Counted from the first letter of the stretch, positions 39,404-52,969 are shown. The stretch is 64,000 bases of DNA from Hevea brasiliensis (GCF_030052815.1 NC_079510.1:43676725-43740724); one strand, 5' to 3'. Translations and numbers: made by a program. Notes: generated by a model not told the origin, from the letters alone.

Positions 39404-39990
39404 AAATTGCTGTCACTTCAACAATACAGGGCCTTGAGGCCCTTGGCAAGCTTCCTTGTATAATGTACACCTTGATGGGACTAGTGAAAATTTTACACAG
39501 TTACTTCAACTCCACAATGTTGCAGGCCACACCATTTCTTTTCTTTCCTTATTTTCTGTAGCAATCTTTCACATAATCAGAGAACTGGAAATTTGTGTCT
39601 ATACATCTTTTATTATTGCTATCAATTCTTTTGTTTACATTGATAGTAATATTTATAAATATATTTAAGTTAAAGGTACTACGATAATATATTTCACTGT
39701 ATTTTTATTTTCTCACAATCTAATTAAAAACATTAAATATAAAACATTTAAAAAATTGAAACTCAGACTAAAAATAATTTAAATTATATAGTTTACATCT
39801 TTGCAAATTTTCAAAAAAAGGTAATTTTAAAAATAAAAAATAATAATTTATTGATATTTGGTATTTTAAACTAATGGTTTATGAAATTATATAACAACAT
39901 TTAAAAAGTGCTGAAGTAACATTGAATTTTTTTTTTTTTTTTACATCTCAATACATTGATCCCAATAAATTTAAAATTTTTAAAATTTAA
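39404..39990. other. 3' flank of NdhL and AT-rich spacer
   Basis: Presumably the NdhL 3' UTR (a few hundred bases after the TGA at 39401) followed by AT-rich sequence. No further gene. Confidence 0.5.
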
Positions 39991-41262
39991 TACAACTCAA
40001 CTCAACTAAGATTTTATCTCAAAAATTTTGGGTCGGCTATATGGATCGCTTTCTACATTCTAAATGATTTTGGGTTAAATCCTCAGAAATGTGTAATACT
40101 TCTTGGTCATATTGTATTACTATTCTCTAAGTCAATTTAGGTTTATCCATTTTTTTCTTTCTATCCTCTAACTTAATGTGCTCTACTTGTTTAACTGGAG
40201 CCTCCGTATGTCTATGCTTCACATGACCAAACCACCTCAATCTCCCTTCTCTCAATTTATCCTCAATTAGCACCACTCCTACCTTTTCTCTAATACTCTC
40301 ATTACGGACTTTATCTAATTTAATATGGCCACTCATTCACCTTAACATTCTCATCTCTGCAACTGTTATCTTAAACGCATACGACTCCTTCAGTGCCCAG
40401 CACTCACTGCCATATAACATAGCCGGTCGTATGGCTGTACGGTAAAATTTTTCTTTTAACTTTTTGGGAATCTTGCGATAACATAAAACTCCCGTGGCAC
40501 GTCTCCACTTCAACCATCCGGCTTTAATCCTATGACTAACATCCTCCTCACATCCCCCATCTACTTGAAGGACTGAGCCGAGATATTTAAAGTGATTACT
40601 TTGGGACAGTACCACTCCATCCAAACTAACTCATTCCCTATTACCAGTTTGGCCTTTACTGAACTTGCAATGCATGTATTCTGTCTTCGTTCTACTTAAC
40701 TTAAAGTCCTTTGATTCTAGAGTACTTCTCTAAAGCTCTAGCTTTCTATTGACTCCTTCTCGCGTCTCATCTATCAGAACAATATCATTCACAAACATCA
40801 TGCACCAAGGAATACTCTCTTGTATATGTTTCATCAATTCATCTAAAACTAATGTAAAAAGGTAAGGGCTTATAGCTGATCCTTGTTGTAATCCAATTGA
40901 GATCAGAAAATCTCTTGTGTTCCATTTCACTGTGCACACAATAGTAGTTGCTCATTCATACATATCTTTTAACACTTGTATGTACCTAATAGATACTCTC
41001 TTTTATTCTAACATACTCCATAAGACATCTCTTGGAACACTATCATAAGCCTTCTCCAAATCAATAAAAACCATATGTAGATCTTTCTTCACATCTCTAT
41101 ATTTCTCCATCAAGCTTCTAATGAGAAAGATCGCTTCCATAGTTGAACGACCGGGCATAAAGCCAAATTGATTGAGAGAGATAGAAGTATCATGACGTAG
41201 TCGATGCTCCACAACTCTCTCCCACAACTTCATAATATGTCTCATGAGTTTAATTCCCCTAT

Positions 41263-42828
41263 TGTCACGACCCAAAATTATGTGCCGTGACCGGCGCATA
41301 ATTTAAGTATTCTTAAATTATGCAAGCCTTATCAGAGTATTTTGAATAAATATATTGTCATTTACTAATCCCAAAAAAATAGACAAAATCCAAATAAACA
41401 AAATACTGAATAAATATCATAAATATCCCATAAGCAAACTGCGGAGTCTCTACAAATTTCAAATAAAAACTTAAACTATTCAGTAAACTAAACTAATTAT
41501 TTGCCCGAGGAAACATGAATTTGGGCATACCATGAGAATAAATCAAAGATTGTTCTTCTCCAGAAAATGGACTGAATATTTGAATCAGTTACAGAATTCT
41601 ATTGATCTGAAACAGATAATAGACAGAGAAAACTTGGTTTGAGCTAATGCTCAGTGAATGATAATTATAGCACACAACGAAACAAAAACAGGCAGACGGT
41701 TGATTAATTTCACAATAAATTTTCTATTCGATAAAATCATGCTCATTCTATTAAATCATTAATAAAAATAATTTCATAAAATATATATATAAAAGAAATT
41801 CATTCAATAAAAATTTTATGGGACAGTACACCAAAGTGATGATATCCCACATCACCAAAGGCCAGATGGTAAGCGCGCTACCAGATATTAGATACCTTCC
41901 TCCTCCTTCACAGATATCAATGCATGTGATATTAATGCAAATCATAAACTGCAATGATACATGACTCAACAATGCAACCTAATACCGTGATGTCCAAACT
42001 GTGAGGCCAGATAACAGAAACAGATACTGGACACAGGTACCAATTCAAAACAGAAAATTAATTTGCACAAATCAATCAAAATCAACAAAAAATTCCAGAT
42101 AGCAAATAAAACTGACAGTGCAATTCCAATAGTTTATTTCAATAATTTCAGAGAGCCAATAAGATCAAATCAATATCAAATGAATTCAGTGTAACACATT
42201 AGTAAATTTTATAGTCAGATATTAATCAATATAAAGACATTAAAGGCTTGTTCCCGAAATTGTAATGGCTCTAATGCAGAGATAATTGACAAAATCAATT
42301 ATTTAATCAAAATCGAAATAAAATTCAATAATAAAATAAAACTCTAAAAAATTACATGTAAAATAATTGTTAAAATACTGATTTAAAATTTCATTTTATA
42401 ATAAATTTAATGCTGAGAAATTTTAAAAGAAACTAAAATGGTGCAATGTACTATAATTACCACTCACTTTGAACCTCCAAAACAATAGTTATACTCAATG
42501 GAAGAGAGACAATTTCAACTGACAGATTACATATTCGAATCTCCTACACACCCAAAATATAAAAGAAAAAATATCAAAAAATAATATATATATATATTCT
42601 AGTTTATTATCTCACAGTAATTAGGATCAACCCAATTCAATACTAATAGTCAAAGAGAAGAAAAATAAATTTATGGAGTAGTTGTAACGATTTAAGGAAA
42701 GAAAATAAAATCAGGTTCACCCATTATTGAATAAAGAATGAGAATTTTTTACTTTGAAAATAGAATAAAAGGTACTGAATAGAGAAGTAAAAATTTATGA
42801 ATTCTTTGCACACATCAGATTATAAATA

Positions 42829-42902
<74 letters not shown>

Positions 42903-43250
42903 AATAAAAGATGATAAAAAATATCAGTTGAGAGTATTTGGTATACGAGGAGATGATAAACAGGTTTTAAGAGCAAAGTTTAGCAGAAGGAGATAATTAG
43001 GGTATATATATTTCAAGAGTTATAATAGGTGTAGGATGGGATAATAGTTATTATTGAACTGGGTTGTTCAGATTACAGATATATATTTAATTTCAAAAAT
43101 AATATATATATATAAATAAAAAAACAAGTCATCCAATAAAATATTCTTTATTTTATTTTATTATTATTTTTTTCTAGATAAATATTTTAAATTATTGTTA
43201 GATAATTAAAATAAATAAAGAATTAAATAGATAATTATTGGGTTTCCACA
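41263..43250. mobile_element. Solo LTR nested in the LINE
   Basis: It starts TGTCACGACCC at 41263 and ends TTTCCACA at 43250, giving the usual TG...CA ends. The target duplication CCTAT is perfect (41258-41262 and 43251-43255). Removing the segment and one CCTAT rejoins the LINE reading ...[12 protein letters not shown]... in frame, which proves the boundaries. It is 1,988 bp with no coding frame. Near the left end is an imperfect palindrome (AAATTATGTGCC / GGCGCATAATTT). An AT array of about 34 units lies at 42832-42899. There is no internal retroviral-type region, so it is a solo LTR, probably from a large Ty3/gypsy-type element (type inferred from LTR size and terminus). Confidence 0.92.
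42832..42899. repeat. Long AT microsatellite inside the solo LTR
   Basis: About 34 uninterrupted AT units. Confidence 0.95.
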
Positions 43251-43385
43251 CCTATAGTTTGAGCAACTCTATATGTCTCCCTTATTTTTAAAAATTTGTA
43301 CTAAAATACTCCTCCTCCATGTATCAGACATATCACACTTCAATTGGTATTCTATTAAGTCCATAGACTTTATCCACTTTCATTA

Positions 43386-43997
43386 TAAATAGTTATTTTA
43401 AAATTCTTAGAAATTTTTGTTATTTACAGATCCATCTCTGAATATTACAATTTACAATTATTTATAAGCAGGTTCTTATATTTTGTAAATTATTTGAAAG
43501 TAGATTGAGGTGGTGAACCTTAATTTCATCATTGACCCGTAATCATTGACAAGGCAAAAAATCCTGCTGAATTTAGGAAGAAGATGAATTCTTCATAGAT
43601 TTTAGCATCCCTACCAATTTAATGGGTGTTTTCTTATATCCAGACGCATTATCAGCACTGAAATCATTAGATGCCTGATACATATGACTATTTAATTATA
43701 CACTTGTCTTAGATAGACTCAAAAAGCTCAAATCAAACTATTTTTTGATATTCTTGGTAGAAATAAACAACAATATACCAAATGGTTTTCCTCATCCTTA
43801 TTTTTTCCTTGGACACTGCATGCTTTTCTCAAAGAATGTAACAGCCTATGTTTCTCGTACTGTATGTGAATCACCAAATGAGACCCTAATATCAAACTGA
43901 AAATTTTTCCCTTTTCTCTTAGTCAGAATCAGAAATATAAAATTTAAGAAAAAAACTACTATCCTAATGGTCGATGGTATCACTAGGAACATCCAAC
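43386..43997. other. 3' flank of the TMEM214 gene
   Basis: Non-coding. The part next to 43998 is probably the 3' UTR of the - strand gene. Nothing else recognised. Confidence 0.5.
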
Positions 43998-46900
43998 TCA
44001 GGGAGAGAATTGGGAGTTGACAACTACAACCAGTTTCTTCCAATCCAAGGACTCCATATTCGGGGAAAGGAAGACAGCACCAACAGCCAGAGCAATGACA
44101 GCAAAAGCCAAACTTTTTGCGCAACAATGGCCATGGGATAACTTTCCCAATATCAACTTGCAGTATTTGTCAGCATCCCTATAGAATGCATGGTGAGCAG
44201 CATATTCTGTCTTTGCCAGTGCTTTCTCATTCTATAGGAAAAAATGAACTCAGAATTAGTAACTTTATCATGCCAATGTAAACATAAATGTAATTGATGA
44301 ACATTACAGGACTACCATTCTGTTCTGATAGCATTCAACTGCAATGGTGATTGAACGGCTTTCACTTAGGAACTCTATTGCAGTGATCAAATTATATGAA
44401 AACTGCTAAAAAGAACAAGTGACTAACCTTCTGCCTGAAATTCTTTATAGTTTCCCTCAGTGGGTCAAGAGAAGCCAGTTTCACAGAGACCTCCTTCCAC
44501 TCCTCAGAAAGTTTTTTAAGAATGGCAATGCTAGCCTCTAGATTCTCTTGGTAAACCTTGTCCTGTTGCCCCAGTTTACAACAAGAGTGAATAAATTGAC
44601 ATTATGGTGATAAAAAAAAATAAAAAATAAAATAAAAATTTAACCATCTTCTATGAACAAGAAAACTCATAATAAGAAGGAGAACAGCTAACCCAATGCT
44701 TGTAGCATTCAGCATTCTGGGTCAAACACCAGATACAAATGCCAGCTGCTTCCTTAGATAACTCAGGATTGCCTGCTAAGAACAGTTTATAAAACACCAA
44801 CAGTTTTAAGATCTGTATTTTTCCCCATATAGCTTCAGAAAAAGAACCAAATTAAGATGAAAATTCAAATTAAGTCCTATACTTTCTCCTGCTGCTTTAA
44901 TAGCAAAACTTAGTATCTGCAATGATACTTGTTTCATTGCTTTGCTTCCTGTAGAGCCAGCCAGAGCCACCTCTCTTAGAGTGGGATATACTGCCTTAAA
45001 CCTCTCAGTAGCCTGCACAAGACACAACATGCAATAGAAAGTAAGATCAATGAGTCTACAGTATCTCCTGGTACAGGTACTGTAAATCCCAAACATTTAA
45101 CACCTTTACTGTAGCTGAAGATGCAGGGAAGGTAACTCGCAATAGTATCTCAAATGCAAAAGGTGGCACCAAGCGCTCCCCCTTTCTAACAGCACCACTC
45201 ACTAAAATTGTACGAGCCTTTGTGGAAGACAAAATTCTGCAATCCAAATATACAAATCATAGATTGAAGAATTGAAAAGCAAGGAAAAGAGGAAAAGGTG
45301 AAAAACTTGCATACTTTTCTACTAGCTGCAAAATTATATCCCTCGACTGTGGATTAGAACTTTTGCTGCTCACTATTGGCAAGAGGCTATGTGCCCATGA
45401 GTACAACCCTACAGTCAAATCTCCTTGACAGACCTACAAACAACATTTTCATATCTAAGTCATAAATAATTTTTTTTTTTAAAAGGGAAGAAGTGGATAC
45501 AAGAGCTCATCCTGCGAGATGCTAACTTTATGTTGTCATTCATTTACCTGGGCTATCATCCATGCAACGATAGGAAGCTTGTCTTGTCCTTGATACTTTG
45601 AACTTTCCCTCAATGTTGGCAATACATTAAGTAAAGCATCAGGCTTTCGTCGCAAAACCATTGCTAGGACCACAAAGATAGCAACCTGTCATTTTACTAT
45701 CGCGTCAACAATAGACTAAGTGAATATTCTAATATTCATGGATCTAATATCCATATGAAGGGAACACAAAGTAAAAATAAAATCATAAGCTTAGACAGGA
45801 AAACAAGTGTCTAGTGTAGAAGCAAATCCAATTGCTCTATTAGAGAGATGATATTACAAGTGAAGTCTTGACAATGAATTCTGAATCCAATCATAAACTT
45901 TCATTTTACAAGAAATGCTCGCCTTTTTTGTCAATAAATGACAATAAACAAAATTGTCCCCTAAATTGATCAAGCTGTATATTTGTTTGTGCATGTAGTA
46001 TCGTCACAAAGTGCAAACTACACTAACTACATGTTGGGCTAATGAATATCTGAAGGCTGAAAAGATAGAAAAAGAAGCATTCAGTTTTGTCAAAAGAAGC
46101 ATTCAGTTTTGTCAAGCTATAACTCAAAGTTTGATTTCAATTTTTTATATGCTTAGAAACAATTGCAACAACGTATTAACATAAGGAGTAATGTTTAGCA
46201 AATATCTCAATTATAGACGGAATTTGCAACTGGGAATATCCAAGAAATGCAAATAGCATGTGCTCAAACTCTCAAAACCACCAACCAAAAAAAAAAAAAC
46301 CAATGCTAAACAGAAGAAAAAGAAGTAGTAGAAGGAAATCTGCTCCAATTGCTACTGTTTTAAATAATTTATTGAAGCAGTGCAACTGAAGTTCATCATT
46401 GCAAAAGAAACTGAAAACTTATTTTTGTCAAAAATCAACTTTAGTAGTTAGTAGCACCAAAGAGGTACACCCCTAGTTTTACAAAATGTTAAATTCATTT
46501 TCATTTAGGAGTCCATTCTCCTAAAATCCAAACCCCAACGACCAACCTTCCTGGAGACAGCAATTCCAAATTTCAATAGACTGTTATAAGCAATAACTAA
46601 AAGCAGTCTGAGAAGTAAAATCAAATGACTGATAAATGTTCAAACCCCAATTGATCAGTCAGTCAGCAAGTACAGCGCACACCCCAAAAAGAAAGAAAGA
46701 AGGAAAGAAAGAAATCATGTTACTCTAAATTAAGCTTTCATGATGCTAAATTGGATATTTTTTTTCCCTTAACAAAACAAAAAAAGGTCCATTATTCTCT
46801 CAACAAAGTTACCTGTGATTTTGACGATACATGTTGCACACCCTTTTTAGCAGCTTTTGAACCAACTTGCTGGCTTGCTAAGTCTGCAAGAATGCTATCC

Positions 46901-48431
46901 AAAGACCACAATACAAAGGAACCAAGTGCCTCAATGGAACGTTGGTTAATCCAGTCTACTGATGTTTTATAAACAGCGTCAGAAATGTGAGACAGGGGGA
47001 TCTGTTCAAAAATAAACTGGCTAATTAGTTAATTTGAAATTGCAAAAGCAAAAGGTAAAAAGTTCAACCCCATGACTCAAGTCAACGATGCAATACTTTC
47101 TATGCCACCTTAGTGGCCTTCAATGAATCCAGTTTCTTTCAACATAAAAATAAATAAATATTAGCAAAGAGAGATGCTATCATGAAAGCTTAGAGATGTG
47201 TTATCAGACCAATTGAGCAAGAAGAAACACAAGAAGGGATGCAAAATTTGATTAGAGATTGTGAAATTCTTAAGCCATGAATAACAGTTGAACAGGATAT
47301 GCATCCAAAAAGGAATTCATCAGAAGTTTCCGCAGCAGTATATGTGTGAAACTAGAAACCCAAACAGTACAAGAATCATCGATACAATAATAAAAGCACA
47401 TGCCAGCAGGCAAACGACATCGTTGTTTTGATTTCAACAGCCAAAGGCTAAACCAAAAAAGTAAACAAATAAAACCCTCTCCATTAACATAAAATAAAGC
47501 TCAGATTTGAGGAGGAAAAAAAAATCAACCTCAGTTAGAATAAAGATAACGTAAATAGACAATAAAAGCTTCACAATTTCATTGCAATCAAACAAAAGCT
47601 TTCAAAATTTTCTTTTAGCTCTATTGCAATCTCACACAATTCTTATCTCATTTCTTCGAATCCAAAAGAAGAAATAGGCATAAAGTCAAAGCAAATGACT
47701 CGATAACTTACATCGGTCATTTTCGACACTGTATTCTCCCGGAACAACTTCACCCATGGAAACTGGGCCGAACTCACCGCAGAAAACGCTCTCCCAAAGT
47801 AATCAGCAAACCTCATTAGCAGTATCTCCTGCTGCTCCTCATACGATGCCTAAACAAATCACAAACCATCAAAACGTCCACTTGTCAATTGTCATTCCTC
47901 TCAAATCCACCACATAAAACGCAAAAATTAAATCATATTACTGACCGATATATCAGCAAGAAAAGCGGCGAGATCCGCCGAATCAATCTTCGCGGCGGCT
48001 TCTGCCAAAGTCACCTTCGGTTTTTTCGGTTTCTTCTGCTTCACCTTCTTCTCTTCCATCTTCTCATTTCCTTTGGAAGGCGCAGCATCGTCGCTATCAT
48101 CCTCATTTTCGTCCTCATCGTCAGATCGATGCTTCGATCTCACCGGAGCCTCAACGGCGGCAATTGCATCTCTCTGAGACTCAATGATTCGGCGGCGGCG
48201 CTCTTCAGATTGCTGCTCCAAGGAGCGGAAGACGTTAGACTTGTCGTTGGGGACGGCAGTTCCATTGATTTTTCCGGCATTCGCAGCCGAGGAGTCAGAA
48301 TCCGTGGGCTTCTGCTTCCTCTGGCGCTTGGAGTAGATGACCTTTTGCCAGCCGTGATCTGCGTTATTGGTGATGTGAGTGTTGGTGATTTGCTGATCTT
48401 CTTTGATCAAGTTGGATTCAAAAGACTCCAT
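43998..48431 (-). CDS. Transmembrane protein 214 homologue (DUF2359)
   Basis: Endoplasmic-reticulum membrane protein family; the human member helps anchor caspase-4 in ER-stress apoptosis, while the plant role is not established. Ten exons are 48431-47946, 47849-47712, 47001-46813, 45685-45548, 45433-45315, 45236-45104, 45012-44883, 44772-44693, 44562-44428 and 44231-43998. Junctions are GT-AG and in phase, giving 593 residues. The start at 48431 opens MESFESNLIKEDQQI, followed by the family motif HGWQKVIYSKRQRK at about 27-40. A charged linker (KVKQKKPKKPKVTLAEAAAK) follows, then a long helical region. A weak hydrophobic stretch starts at 272 (VAIFVVLAMVL), and the main membrane anchor is at about 556-571 (SLAFAVIALAVGAVFL) near the C-terminus. 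Exon 1 has no Cys and is rich in charged residues. The match to Arabidopsis At1g70770/At1g23170 is from memory. Confidence 0.92.
46070..46117. repeat. 22-bp tandem duplication in TMEM214 intron 3
   Basis: The unit AAAGAAGCATTCAGTTTTGT occurs twice back to back, giving two near-identical copies in the intron between exons 3 and 4. Confidence 0.85.
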
Positions 48432-49304
48432 TTTTGTTCTGTTTTATTGGAATTTGGATTTTAGATTTTTTTTTTTTTCCTTCTTCTTCTCTCAAGGCGA
48501 CGGGAGAAGGAAAGGAGGCATCAAGCCTGGAGAAGGGATTTTTAAGGAGTTGACTTTGTTCAACTTTGACCTCAAATTGAGCGCGGAATTACGGGATTGC
48601 CAGAAGTTTGTTGACACGGGCTGCGCATGATGTAGGGATGACAAAAATTAATGGATTTTGTTTAGCACTTTAAATTTGAGTTTTTGCGATAAAGATTTCC
48701 AAATTATTATTAAATAAATCAATATTTAAACTTCACAATATTAGTTTGGATAATAAATGATAAAATGCTCATTTTTTTATCAATTATGTTTAAATCCATT
48801 AAAAAATAACCTGCTTTAAATATTTATGCCATAATAAATATTCTATATATAAACTTGTTTTAGAAAATTAAATTAATTTTTATAGTCTAAATTCATGAAG
48901 TTTTTATTATTTTATTTTTCTTTTCCACTTTGAATAAGCGTCTTTATTTTTCTTGCTGCTTTTTTTTAAGTGCATAACTCGTTTTTTTTTTTTTCTTTTC
49001 TTTATTAATGGAAAAGATATAAGAAATATATTAAATTTAAAACTCATAATGTTTAAAATAAATCAATTTAGATAGTCTAATTAATCATTTTTATCTTTAA
49101 GGCACACAAACGAAGAAATTTTAAATTTAAGTCTCGTCAAGATAAATTTTTTTAATGTGAGAAAAAAAAAGATAATTTAGCTCATTAATTATTATTGATA
49201 ATTAAATTACTATTAAATTAAAAAAATAAAACAAAATAAAATGGAGCCATGGTTGGAAACAAAATCCACTAACCTCAACGATCAAAGTTCAACAAACTCT
49301 ACAC
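48432..49304. other. 5' flank of TMEM214 gene and AT-rich spacer
   Basis: The first 150 bases carry a T/C-rich stretch (5' UTR and promoter of the - strand gene). The rest is AT-rich with no recognisable feature. Confidence 0.5.
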
Positions 49305-50035
49305 GTTTTGTTTGGGTAGGGGTGAGGGAATAGTAAATAAGAGCAATGAGGGATAAGTAACTATTATATATCTGTTTTGTAATAGGTGAGTTCGTAAAGA
49401 GTAATGGCAAGTAAGGGTAAATCTTAATTTTTTTTACACTCTAAATTGAAGTGTGAACAGAGAGAAGTGAGAGTTAAAAATTATTTTTTTTTATTTTTTT
49501 ATTATATCTTTAATTTTTTATTAAAAATCTAATTATACCCATTAAAAATAAACTTAGCGTACTATTATAAATAAATATCATCCCTTTCAAGTGGCTATAC
49601 ATATTTTATCTGCTCTTAATCATTTATTTTTTAAATAGTTTACAGTAATTATTATACTTTAATTATCTTTTTTTAATAATTTATTTTTTATTCAATTTTT
49701 ATTAAATTTATGTATTATTATTTTAATTTATTAATTTTATTATTTATTTATAGTAAATTATTATTTATAAATTTAAGATTTATCATAATAAATTTATTAT
49801 TTAATAAATTATTTAATAAAAAATAATATTTTTATATTTTTAATAATTATTTATTTTTTTTAAATATAAAAAATATACATTATCTCTTCTTATATTTTTA
49901 TTAATTTATTTATTTTTAAACATAAAAATATTTTATTATAATTTTCTTTACCTTTTTTTCCCCTCTTATTTTCTCATATTCTTCCATTAATCACCTCTCC
50001 CTCACCCACCCCAACAGAGCTAAACAACCAAACAA
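49305..50035. mobile_element. Possible MITE or hAT-like element
   Basis: The left side reads GTTTTGTTTGGGTAGGGGTGAGGG. The right side, read on the other strand, has GTTTGGTTGTTTAGC, then GTTGGGGTGGGTGAGGG. The arms are imperfect inverted repeats separated by about 650 bp of AT-rich sequence with no coding frame. No clean target duplication was found. Confidence 0.35.
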
Positions 50036-50139
50036 GCAAGAAGTGCAGAATTGGGGTACATGACTGCAGCCACCACCTTCGTCTGCCAATCTTATTACGG
50101 CTCCATCGAGGCACTGAAAAATCTTAGAGCCTTGGATTA

Positions 50140-50905
50140 ACCGTTGAATACAACTGATACTGATAGCTAATAACTAATAACTGATGATAACTGTTTTATA
50201 TTAAGTATTTGGTAAAATTATATTTAGCTGTTTCTGTTAACATGTGAAATGACTAATAAGAATATATATCATATAATTTATTTTATTATTTAAATAAATA
50301 TAAAATTATAAATTTATTACATTATATTATTTATTTTATTATTAAATTAAATATATAATTATTAAATTAATATATTATATTATTTAAATAAATATATAAT
50401 TATTAATCTTTTATATTATATTATTTATTTTATTATTGAAATAAAAAAATAATTATTTTTTAAGATAATTAAATAATTTTAAAAATATAAATAACATAAT
50501 AAAATAATTATTATTGTTAATAGAAAAATTTATAATTAATTTTAAGTTTTTAGATATAAATAAATATTTTATATTTTATGTTATTAATAAAAAATATTTT
50601 AATAAAATTGAAATACATTAATTAAAATATTAAAATTATAAATAAAAAAATAAAAATATTAATAATATTAATTTTTAAGTTAAATAAAAAAGGATAATAT
50701 AGTAAAAATAAAAAATAAAATCAGATCAGCTATGAGCTGATGAGAAACAGCTCTAAAAATAGAGCTGATATAAACTGCAGTTGATGGATATCATATCAGT
50801 TGCCCATCAAATATCAGCTCTATTTTTTTAAACTTATCAAATATCACAAATGTCTATCAGCTATCAACTACACCTAACAGATAAGCTAAATACTCCCCTA
50901 ATAGA
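50140..50905. mobile_element. Possible MITE with degenerate inverted ends
   Basis: AACTGATACTGATAGC and related words at the left are mirrored at the right (GCTATCAACTACACC). The centre holds short palindromic words around CAGCTCTAAAAATAGAGCTG. It is non-coding. Boundaries are uncertain and there is no clean duplication. Confidence 0.35.
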
Positions 50906-52969
50906 GCTCATTCCAGTAGTGAAATATTAAGTCACACGTGATATAGGTTGAATTTGTAGACTAAATCCGCGCGTGGGACAAGTCAAATCATATCGTTCAT
51001 AATTCAAAGATATCTTGATTTCGACATGGGATTACGAGTCAAAGATTTTAGCATTGAACTAATCTGCAGTTGGTAGTAAGAGGCTGCACGTGGTTGCTGT
51101 GTATATTGCCACGTTCTTTACTCAAGAAGTTATAATTTCAAATTTTAATTATTGATTTTTAAAATTTTAATTTAAAAAATATGTTCTTCAAAAATTTCAA
51201 TAAATTTAAAATCTTATAACAAATTTCATTACCAAAGAAAAAAGAGCAATATTTGCATTTCTCAATGTATATTAAATTATATAGGAAAAATATGTTTACA
51301 AAAAATATATTTCAAAAATCTATTGTTAAGAATAAGAATTTTTAAGAAAATTTCAAATGGAGAAATTATAGTAGTTAAAAATTTTACCACTGGGCATGTA
51401 TATATAAAAGAGGATAATTTTTTAATTAATTTTTTTTTTTTTGCGAATTTTCATGAAATGTCAAACCTCTGTGCGTCTAGACCGTCGACTGGGTCTGATT
51501 GGGCTGCTCCACTGGAAGGGTGTAATCCATACATAAAATGGGCTCTTACTTCAACTGATCTGAGAGCACAGTAGAGAAAATATGGAGGAGAACCTCCGAC
51601 AAACCTTCATGGCATTTACTGATTTAATTCCGCGCACCTCCTCCAATTTATCTTCATCGATTCCTGTTTTTTTATTTTATCCTCAACTTATAGCTTTCAA
51701 TTTCGGTATGTAGTTACTAATTCATCAATTTATTGACATCATCTTTTATTTATTTTTGTTTCTGGCATTTGGAACTATGCTAGAACTGAGAATTTTGTGA
51801 ATTCTCTTTTTTTTTTTTTGGGTGCTATAGTCTTGATTGAAGGTAAAATTCTTGAGTTGTTTTTTATTACCCAAATGGTGCCACGAAGAAGAACAAGGCA
51901 CAGCCGAGCGACGATGGTTCGGCCAGTGACCTTGTCGTCGTTTGCTCTATCTGTTGCTCATCTTGCTACAGCTTACACAAGCAAGCGTCAAAAGCTTGAC
52001 GTGAAACTAAAAAGATCTCTGCCCAGGGCACCAGGTATGATTATCTGTCCTACTGATACAAGAAAGGGAAATTTAGAAGAGAGAGAAGATAGAAAGATAG
52101 AGAGTATAGAATCAAGAAAAAAGACGGTTATTATCCATCGACTCATCAAGATTACAACAGTTTAGATCTCTTATAGAAGTTACAAGCTCAACGTATAATC
52201 GGATCATTGAACGCCACACATACAACAGCTCAACAAACTCTGCTCCTTTGCGCTAGTACAGAGCTGCACAGTTCTTCTGCTTGCATTTCATCTTTTATTC
52301 TCAAAACGCAGCGCATCCTTTCCCATACCATTTACTATTACACCTCAGCAGCGATGGCACCTTTATCACCCAAAACGACATCGTTCTCCTATTATGACCA
52401 ACGACATCGTATCACTAATTCTTCACAGTAATGAGGGATGTGTTTTCCGCTCTTGTAGCTTGATTTTGCGTTGGGAGATGGATTTGTTAAGCAGTCACCA
52501 GAAGAGAAGAGTAAAGAATCTGAGTCTTCTGAGGACGAAGAGTTCCAAGTAAGGAATTTATTTTGGTGGAAGGCATGGCAACAATAATAGCTCAATTTAT
52601 AGGGTCATTTGGTTTTTTTCGTTTTAGTCTGTATTTTATGGGATTTGATGTTTATCTCTTGTTACTGCCCTTAACTTGGGGAGATACAAGGCAAGTTATT
52701 TATTTATTGATTTTCTTTCTGTCTTACTTTTTATTCCCTTTTTTTCTTGCTTTTGGTAAGTTTTTATGTGTTCATTGTGTGGTTCCAATGGCTAATTTCT
52801 GCAATTATATTGGGACATGTTGGGATGGAAGTATGGGGGTAATCCATTAGTCTAATTGTTCAACTTCTTCTCTAATTTTGAGGGGGTGGGAATAGTGCAG
52901 CTACTAAGTTACATAAATTTGATCTGAAGGCAAGCTGTTCCAGCCTAGGGTCTGATTCTTTGTCTCTCT

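Larger units (their letters stand above)
39992..43385 (-). mobile_element. 5'-truncated RTE-type LINE, split by an LTR
   Basis: Reverse-transcriptase pieces read on the - strand. From the upstream side: GLNRIPIEV near 43360; WRRSILVQIFKNKGDI and SCSNYRG near 43310-43252; then, after the inserted [22 protein letters not shown] (about 41250), [56 protein letters not shown] and MMFVNDIVLIDE. The 3' domain is LRWFGHVKHRHTEAPVKQ (about 40200). The catalytic FADD-like box reads FVND, with D changed to N. Frames are broken by several stops and shifts, and codons between IPIEV and WRRSIL are missing. The 3' end is a CAACT-type repeat at about 39992-40008, as in plant RTE elements. The copy is inactive. 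The left and right limits are approximate. Confidence 0.88.

Noticed and set aside
47889..48464. 191-residue + strand frame opposite the TMEM214 first exon
   Set aside because: Antisense shadow of a well-supported coding exon.
51577..51717. Possible first exon MEENLRQTFMAFTDLIP before the BCCIP relic
   Set aside because: It has a GT after it, but I know of no such extension in BCCIP proteins and found no matching acceptor phase.
52035..52458. Possible LTR between the first two BCCIP blocks
   Set aside because: Some phrases look LTR-like (AAAACGACATCG), but I found no paired TG/CA ends with a target duplication.
52563..52850. Hydrophobic 95-residue open frame
   Set aside because: T-rich sequence in an intron-like gap of the BCCIP relic; composition explains the hydrophobicity.
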